A stretch of 64,000 nucleotides of DNA from Streptomyces griseoruber (lineage in GTDB: Bacteria > Actinomycetota > Actinomycetes > Streptomycetales > Streptomycetaceae): the NCBI RefSeq assembly GCF_001514205.1, contig NZ_KQ948773.1, forward strand, positions 282,624 through 346,623. Reading direction: 5' to 3'. A program made the position numbers and the translations under genes. This document shows, piece after piece, positions 59,266 through 64,000 of this stretch. Numbering within the stretch: the stretch's first letter is position 1; each line of letters begins with the position of its first letter. The notes below the pieces were generated by a model. The model worked only from the letters and a program-made list of their open reading frames with translations. It made no database searches and was not told the DNA's origin.

Positions 59266-60320
59266 CGATCGCCAGTGTCATCGCCTGGGTGCTGCTGATC
59301 CTGGTCGCCGCCTACGCCTGCGCCGGGGGCACCGACTACGGCGCCGGGTTCTGGGACCTGATGGCCGGGGGCGCCGAGCGCGGGCGGCGGCCCCGGTGGC
59401 TCGTCGACCACGCGATGGCCCCGGTGTGGGAGGCCAACAACGTCTGGCTGATCTTCATCCTGGTCGTCATGTGGACCGGCTTCCCGGTCCTGTTCCAGAC
59501 CGTCTTCTCCGCGATGTGGCTCCCGCTGGCCCTCGCCGCGGTGGGCCTGGTCCTGCGCGGCGCCGGGTTCGCCCTGCGCAAACCGACCCGGCGGCTCGCC
59601 GGACGCCGGGTCTACGGCGCCGTGTTCGCCGTCGCCTCCCTGCTCACGCCGTTCTTCCTCGGCGCGGTCGTCGGCGGCCTCGCCACCGGGCGGGTCGCCC
59701 CGGGGACCCCGGCCTCGGCCGACGCCTGGTCCAACAAGACGTCCGTGATCGCGGGCCTGCTCACCGTCGCGGCGACCGCGTACCTGGGCGCGGTCAACCT
59801 CACCGCCGACGCCCGCCGCTTCGGACAGACCCCGCTCGTCGGCTACTTCCGGCTGCGCGCCTGGGCGAGCCTCGGCGCGGTCGCCGTCCTGGCGTGTGTC
59901 GGCCTCGGCATCACCCACGACGACGCCCGGTACGTGTACGACGGGCTCACCGGCGGAACCGGGCTGCTCCTGGTGGTCCTCGCGGCCTGCTGCGCCCTCG
60001 CCACCGCCGTACTGCTCCGCTTCGTGGCCACCGGCTGGGCCCGGCTCACCGCCGCCGCCTCGGTCGCCCTCGTCGTCCTGGCCTGGGGGACCGCCCAGCG
60101 GCCGTACCTCATCCCGACCTCGCTGACCGTCTCCCAGGGGGCCGGTGCCTCGACCACCCTGCGCTGGCTCGCCCTGGTCACGCTGATCGCGGTGGTGCTC
60201 GTCGGGCCGCCCCTGGTCCTGCTCTACCGCCTCGACACCAAGGGTGCCCTCCAGCCCCTCACCGACGCCGACCTGCGCCGGGCGGCCCCGGGGAGCGGCC
60301 GCCCGGAGGGGCCCGCCTGA
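59262..60320 (+). CDS. cydB: Cytochrome bd ubiquinol oxidase subunit II
   Basis: This 352-residue membrane protein has the CydB start IASVIAWVLLILVAAYACAGGTDYGAGFWDLMAGG and the block VDHAMAPVWEANNVWLIFILVVMWTGFP (about 46-73), plus about eight further membrane helices. It pairs with CydA. The ATG overlaps the cydA stop. The cydCD assembly transporter genes found next to cydAB in many bacteria are not in the window. Confidence 0.93.
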   Translation: MTIASVIAWVLLILVAAYACAGGTDYGAGFWDLMAGGAERGRRPRWLVDHAMAPVWEANNVWLIFILVVMWTGFPVLFQTVFSAMWLPLALAAVGLVLRGAGFALRKPTRRLAGRRVYGAVFAVASLLTPFFLGAVVGGLATGRVAPGTPASADAWSNKTSVIAGLLTVAATAYLGAVNLTADARRFGQTPLVGYFRLRAWASLGAVAVLACVGLGITHDDARYVYDGLTGGTGLLLVVLAACCALATAVLLRFVATGWARLTAAASVALVVLAWGTAQRPYLIPTSLTVSQGAGASTTLRWLALVTLIAVVLVGPPLVLLYRLDTKGALQPLTDADLRRAAPGSGRPEGPA

Positions 60321-60455
60321 GCGGCGTCCCCGGCACCGGGATTCATACGACTGGGCCCGTCCCGGATGACGCGGACCGCAGGTCGCGGCAGCCTGGGCGG
60401 AAGAGAGCCCGACGACCTTCCGCAGGGCTTCCCACACAGACGAGGACCCGTCGCC

Positions 60456-60827
60456 ATGATCTGTCGTAGCCGTGCCGGCCGGCGGGCCGCAGCCGTCGTT
60501 CTCCTGCTCGCCGTCGCGGGCTGTACGGGGCACTCCGCCGTGGGCACGATCGAGTACACGACCCCGGAGAAGCGGGTGGTGCAGATCCAGAGCCCCTCCC
60601 GCGACGGCTGCCACCCGCTGCCCGGCGGTGCCCACCACGTCACCAACCACACCGACGACGACATCCGGCTGTACGCCAACGCGGACTGTGTGCTGACGAC
60701 GGCCGGGAACGACCAGAGCGGCCGGACCGGCGGCGAGGCCTTCTACCTCGGCACGCAGATGTCCGTCGAGTACACGCCCGGCCAGTCCCCGTGGCTGAGC
60801 TACTCCGTCGTCGGTGGAGGCGGCTGA
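60456..60827 (+). CDS. Lipoprotein of unknown function
   Basis: This 123-residue protein has a signal peptide (CRSRAGRRAAAVVLLLAVAGC) with a lipobox LAVAGC, the cysteine at about residue 23 being the lipid attachment site. The mature part has paired cysteines (DGCHPLPGG and NADCVLTT) and beta-like segments (TIEYTTPEKRVVQIQSPS, SVEYTPGQSPWLSYSVV). No family is recognised. ATG at 60456 has a weak upstream GAGGAC. Confidence 0.78.
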   Translation: MICRSRAGRRAAAVVLLLAVAGCTGHSAVGTIEYTTPEKRVVQIQSPSRDGCHPLPGGAHHVTNHTDDDIRLYANADCVLTTAGNDQSGRTGGEAFYLGTQMSVEYTPGQSPWLSYSVVGGGG

Positions 60828-60854
60828 GCCGGCGGGGGCGGCTGGGCCGCTCTC

Positions 60855-61298
60855 TCAGGAGGCGGCCTCGGCGGCTTCGAGGGACGCGAGGACGGCCTGG
60901 ACGTTCAGCCGCCCGGAGGCGACCAGTTGGGCGCCGCCGCGCCGCAGGGCCGCGGCGAACGGCGCCGCCCACAGGTTCTCGTAGACCAGCAGTCCGGCGG
61001 AGTTGCCCGGCTCCACCGCCGCGGCCGCCTCCTCCAGGTCGTCCTGGCCCAGCACACCGGAGTGGACGCCCTCGAAGACGGTCAGGTCCAGTTCCCCGTC
61101 ACCGGTGAGATCGGCGATCTCCAGGGCGGTCACCGAGCCGTCCTCGTCCTTCCTGATGAACATCAGGTCCAGGATGCGGACGATGCCGCGGTCCACCAGA
61201 TCGACCAGCAGCGGGAAGGCCTCGCCCGTCATGCGGTTGCCGGGGAACTCCACGACCACGTAGTCGATGGGTCCCATCTCGTCGATTTGCTCGCTCAC
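60855..61298 (-). CDS. DUF6325/DUF1269-like small protein
   Basis: This 147-residue protein begins IDEMGPIDYVVVEFPGNRMTGEAF and continues LVDLVDRGIVRILDLMFIRKDEDGS, the layout of DUF6325 (previously DUF1269-like) proteins. It then has EGVHSGVLGQDDLEEAAAAVEPG and ENLWAAPFAAALRRGGAQLVASG. The family function is unknown; some members are found with stress-response genes. GTG at 61298 follows AGAGGTGACCGCC. Confidence 0.8.
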   Translation of the reverse strand: MSEQIDEMGPIDYVVVEFPGNRMTGEAFPLLVDLVDRGIVRILDLMFIRKDEDGSVTALEIADLTGDGELDLTVFEGVHSGVLGQDDLEEAAAAVEPGNSAGLLVYENLWAAPFAAALRRGGAQLVASGRLNVQAVLASLEAAEAAS

Positions 61299-61467
61299 GG
61301 CGGTCACCTCTGGTGCTCGGGGGTCCCCCGACAGCCATTGCAACACCGGACCTGGGCCGTCGCACCCGCTGCCCGGTTCACCCGACCGGCCGCCTCCCGG
61401 CCGCCCGGTCACCCCACCGGCCCCTCCCGGCTCGCCCGCCGGTCCCCGCCGGGATCTGCTCGGAGAC

Positions 61468-62844
61468 ATGACAGGCAGCGACACACCGCCGCCGGAGCGG
61501 CAGCCGGACCGCGACCCGGATCAGGAGCTCCGGGAACTGCGGCGCCGGGTCGGAGAACTGGAGAGCGCCCGGCACGAGCCGAAGCACCGGCTGCGCGCGC
61601 TCGGCTCGACCCTGCTGATCATCCTGGCGTCCCTGCTGGCCCTGCTCGCCGTGGTCGCGGTCTGGGCGAACAGCATCGTGCGGGACACCGACCGCTATGT
61701 CGCGACAGTGGCGCCGCTCGCCTCGAACCCGGACATCCAGAAGGCCGTCACCACCCGCGTCACCGACGCAGTGATCCAGCAGATCGACGTGGACGGGCTG
61801 GTCAAGCAGCTCAGTGACGCGGCGGCGGAGAAGGGCGTGCCGCCCAAGATCGCCGGTCTCGTCGACAACCTCGACGGCCCCATCACCAACGGACTGAAAC
61901 AGCTGATCAGCACCACCGTGATGCGCGTGGTCTCCAGCTCCGCCTTCGAGACGGCCTGGACGAACGCCAACCGCCGGGCCCACTCCGCCGTCGACAAGGC
62001 GCTGACGGGCAGCTCCGACAGTGTCGTGCAGCTGAAGGACGATCAGGTCGCCATCGACGTCGGGCCCATCGTCGCCCAGGTGAAGGACCGGCTGGTCGAG
62101 TCGGGACTGACCGTGGCGTCGAAGATCCCGGCCGTCCACACGGACTTCGTGGTGGTCCAGGGCAAGGACATCGGCAAGATCAAGACGTACCTGCGGATCC
62201 TGGAGATCGTCGGCAACTGGCTGCCGGTCATCGCGGTGCTGGTCGCCGCCGCGGGCGTGTTCATGGCCGCCCACCGCCGGCGGGCGCTGATCGGGGCCGC
62301 GATCGGCTTCTTCCTCGCCATGGTGCTGCTGGGCGTCGCCCTCACCGTCTTCCGCGCGGTGTACCTCGACCATCTGCCGCCGGGCACGAACGAGGGCGCG
62401 GCGGGCGCGATCTACGACGCGCTGGTGCGGTTCCTGCGCTCCAGCGTGCGGGCGGTCGGGGCGCTGGCCCTGGTCACGGCCATCGGCGCGTTCTTCGTCG
62501 GGCCCTCCCGGCCCGCCGTCTTCACCCGGCACTTCTTCACCAAGGGCATCGGCGCGGGCCGGGACGTCGCCCTCTCGGCGGGGCTGCGGCTCGGCCCGGT
62601 GGGCCGGTTCGTGCACCGCTTCAAGATGTGGATCGGGGTGGCGATCCTCGCGGTGGCCGCGATCGTCCTGTTCACCTGGAGCTATCCGACCATGGCCGTC
62701 GTGATCTGGACGGCCGTGATCGTGCTGGCCGCCTTCGGCATCCGCGAGTTCCTCGACACCGGAGACACCGGGGACACCGCAGACACCCGGGACACCGGGG
62801 ACACCGGGGACACCGGGTCCGAGGGCGCACCGAGGACGGTCTGA
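61468..62844 (+). CDS. Integral membrane protein with large outer domain and DTG-repeat tail
   Basis: This 458-residue protein has a cytoplasmic charged N-terminus (about 1-40, possible coiled coil in DQELRELRRRVGELESARHE), one membrane segment (about 47-67), an outer helical domain of about 180 residues (DTDRYVATVAPLASNPDIQKAV, KAVTTRVTDAVIQQIDV...) and four membrane segments (about 250-270, 275-300, 325-345 and 392-425). The tail repeats DTG (DTGDTGDTADTRDTG). It resembles actinobacterial membrane proteins of unknown role. ATG at 61468. Confidence 0.75.
   Translation: MTGSDTPPPERQPDRDPDQELRELRRRVGELESARHEPKHRLRALGSTLLIILASLLALLAVVAVWANSIVRDTDRYVATVAPLASNPDIQKAVTTRVTDAVIQQIDVDGLVKQLSDAAAEKGVPPKIAGLVDNLDGPITNGLKQLISTTVMRVVSSSAFETAWTNANRRAHSAVDKALTGSSDSVVQLKDDQVAIDVGPIVAQVKDRLVESGLTVASKIPAVHTDFVVVQGKDIGKIKTYLRILEIVGNWLPVIAVLVAAAGVFMAAHRRRALIGAAIGFFLAMVLLGVALTVFRAVYLDHLPPGTNEGAAGAIYDALVRFLRSSVRAVGALALVTAIGAFFVGPSRPAVFTRHFFTKGIGAGRDVALSAGLRLGPVGRFVHRFKMWIGVAILAVAAIVLFTWSYPTMAVVIWTAVIVLAAFGIREFLDTGDTGDTADTRDTGDTGDTGSEGAPRTV
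62755..62817 (+). repeat. Nine-base tandem repeat encoding DTG units
   Basis: GACACCGGG/GACACCGCA-type nine-base units repeat about seven times at the end of the 61468 gene, in frame. Length is likely to vary between strains. Confidence 0.7.
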
Positions 62845-62893
62845 CGGCACGGCTCTGGGTGCGCGCGGCCGGGTGCTGCCCGATGGTGGGAGC

Positions 62894-63829
62894 ATGCGGA
62901 CCTCCGACCAGCTCGGCGAGCCGGGCTTCCGGTCGCTGTACCGGCGGCTGCTGAGCACGGCACCCGGCGCCGCCTCCCCGCGCGGCGCCCTGGACACCCT
63001 CACACCCGACCGGGTGCTGGCCGCCGTACGCGAGGTGCGTTCGGGCCGTACGGTGTCGCTGGCCTCCCCGGTCAACACCGTCGCCGCGCCCGACGACCCG
63101 CGGCCCGCCGAGCACCGGCTCACCGCGCCGCAGGGCGGGGTCCCGGCGCCCGGCGGGGGCCTCGAGTTCGCCCGGGACCGGTTCGCGATGGACGTCCACG
63201 GTGACGTCAACACCCACCTCGACGCCCTGTGCCACGTCCTCTACGACGACACCGTGCACGGCGGTCTCCCGGCCGCCGACGCCCTCACTCCCGAGGGGGC
63301 GCGGACCCTCTCCGCCGACCTCGTCCACGACGGTGTCGTGGGACGCGCCGTGCTGCTGGACATCCCGGGGCTGCACGGACGGCCCTGGCTCGAACCCGGG
63401 ACGAGCGTCACCGCGGAGGACCTGGAGGCCGCCGAGGCCCGGCAGGGCGTCCGGACCGGCCCCGGGGACCTCCTGCTCGTCCGGGTGGGGCACCGGCGCC
63501 GCCGCGAGGAACTCGGGCCCTGGGACGCCTCCGTCGCGCGGGCCGGACTGGACCCGGCGGCGCTGGAGTTCCTGGCCGAGCGGCGGGTGGCGGTGCTCGG
63601 CGGCGACGGCAACAACGACACCGCGCCCAGCCCGGTGCGCGGCGTGGACTTCCCGGTGCACGTCCTCGCCGTGCACGCCATGGGGCTGCATCTGCTGGAC
63701 TATCTGCGGCTGGAGGAGGTGCTGCCGGTATGCGTGGCGCAGGGGCGCTGGTCGTTCCTGTGCGTGATCGCGCCACTGCGGCTGCCGGCGGCGACCGGGG
63801 CACCGGTGAACCCGATCGCCGTGCTGTGA
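62894..63829 (+). CDS. Cyclase-family protein (kynurenine formamidase-like)
   Basis: This 311-residue protein has the cyclase-family metal motif HGDVNTHLDALCHVLYD (HxxTHxDxxxH type with N for the first T, about 100-116), TVSLASPVNTVAAP near the N-terminus, and VAVLGGDGNNDTAPSP plus PVHVLAVHAMGLHLLDYL (about 235-275). Members hydrolyse cyclic amides or N-formyl groups, such as kynurenine formamidase; the substrate here is not evident. ATG at 62894 follows GGTGGGAGC. Confidence 0.82.
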   Translation: MRTSDQLGEPGFRSLYRRLLSTAPGAASPRGALDTLTPDRVLAAVREVRSGRTVSLASPVNTVAAPDDPRPAEHRLTAPQGGVPAPGGGLEFARDRFAMDVHGDVNTHLDALCHVLYDDTVHGGLPAADALTPEGARTLSADLVHDGVVGRAVLLDIPGLHGRPWLEPGTSVTAEDLEAAEARQGVRTGPGDLLLVRVGHRRRREELGPWDASVARAGLDPAALEFLAERRVAVLGGDGNNDTAPSPVRGVDFPVHVLAVHAMGLHLLDYLRLEEVLPVCVAQGRWSFLCVIAPLRLPAATGAPVNPIAVL

Positions 63830-63833
63830 GGCG

Positions 63834-64000
63834 GGGCCGGGGGCGTCGGTGCGGGGCTGTCTGTCCGGGGTCGTCTGTCCGGGGTCGTCGGTTCGGGGGT
63901 GTCGGTTCGGTGGCGTCCGTTCGGGGCCCGTCGGTCTGGGGCTGTCCGTCTGGGGCCGTCGGTCCGGGGGTGTCCGTCTCGGGCTGTCTGTCCGGGGGTG
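63834..64000. repeat. Degenerate short tandem repeat running to the window end
   Basis: About eleven imperfect units of 13-15 bases, of the form GTC(G/C/T)GT(C/T)CGGGG, follow the cyclase-family gene. No coding frame was supported in it. It continues beyond the window edge. Confidence 0.7.

Overview
The window is high-GC actinobacterial DNA and almost certainly comes from a Streptomyces chromosome. The evidence is the complete AfsK/AfsS/AfsR regulatory set, two loci pairing an XRE regulator (DUF5753 type) with a DUF397 protein, a two-domain FbiC for coenzyme F420, GTG/TTG starts with strong GGAGG sites, and a single TTA (bldA-type) codon in a regulator. No rRNA, tRNA, CRISPR array, transposase or phage gene was seen.

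Layout. (1) 1-10.8 kb: the 3' part of afsK, a small secreted protein, a Phd-type antitoxin remnant, a divergent acyl-CoA catabolic block (thiolase-like protein, DUF35, enoyl-CoA hydratase-like protein; FadD3-like ligase), then afsS and afsR. (2) 11-21.2 kb: amidohydrolase plus LLM oxidoreductase, a TTA-containing LuxR-type regulator, two related secreted proteins that look like beta-pore formers, an SDR, and an LLM oxidoreductase/amidohydrolase/aldehyde dehydrogenase operon. (3) 21.3-28.2 kb: a secreted protein with a MacB/FtsX-type ABC system, a DUF3455 protein, a Ddn-type deazaflavin protein, a nuclease/phosphatase-fold protein and small membrane or hypothetical proteins. (4) 28.3-30.7 kb: a WhiJ-like cluster (DUF397, XRE, ATPase) and a candidate toxin-antitoxin pair. 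(5) 30.7-44.2 kb: membrane proteins, acetyltransferase, PHP hydrolase, F420-type oxidoreductase, fbiC, a YkuD-like protein without its cysteine, an ADP-ribosylglycohydrolase-like protein without its metal ligands, a sodium:solute symporter, an SDR and an EthD-like protein. (6) 44.2-64 kb: a large membrane protein, a D,D-carboxypeptidase with a long acidic N-terminus, a GPP34 protein, a second XRE/DUF397 pair, regulators, glutathione peroxidase, MFS exporter, cydAB, a lipoprotein, DUF6325-like and cyclase-like proteins, ending in a degenerate short tandem repeat.

The strongest unifying signal is a palindrome, CTGACG-NNN-CGTCAG, found seven times. Each copy lies just upstream of a catabolic gene: twice between the thiolase operon and the acyl-CoA ligase, once before the amidohydrolase, once before the SDR at 15.8 kb, twice before the LLM operon at 16.7 kb, and once between the SDR and EthD-like genes at 43.3 kb. 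No TetR-type gene lies in the window, so the regulator must be encoded elsewhere. The sites tie about thirteen genes into one apparent degradation regulon threaded through and around the afsKRS locus. Its substrate is unknown. The FadD3-like ligase and the thiolase/DUF35 pair point to CoA-dependent breakdown of a cyclic or branched acid, as in steroid-type pathways, but this is inference.

Cofactor logic: FbiC supplies the F420 chromophore, and two LLM oxidoreductases of F420 type and one Ddn-family protein in the window are possible users.
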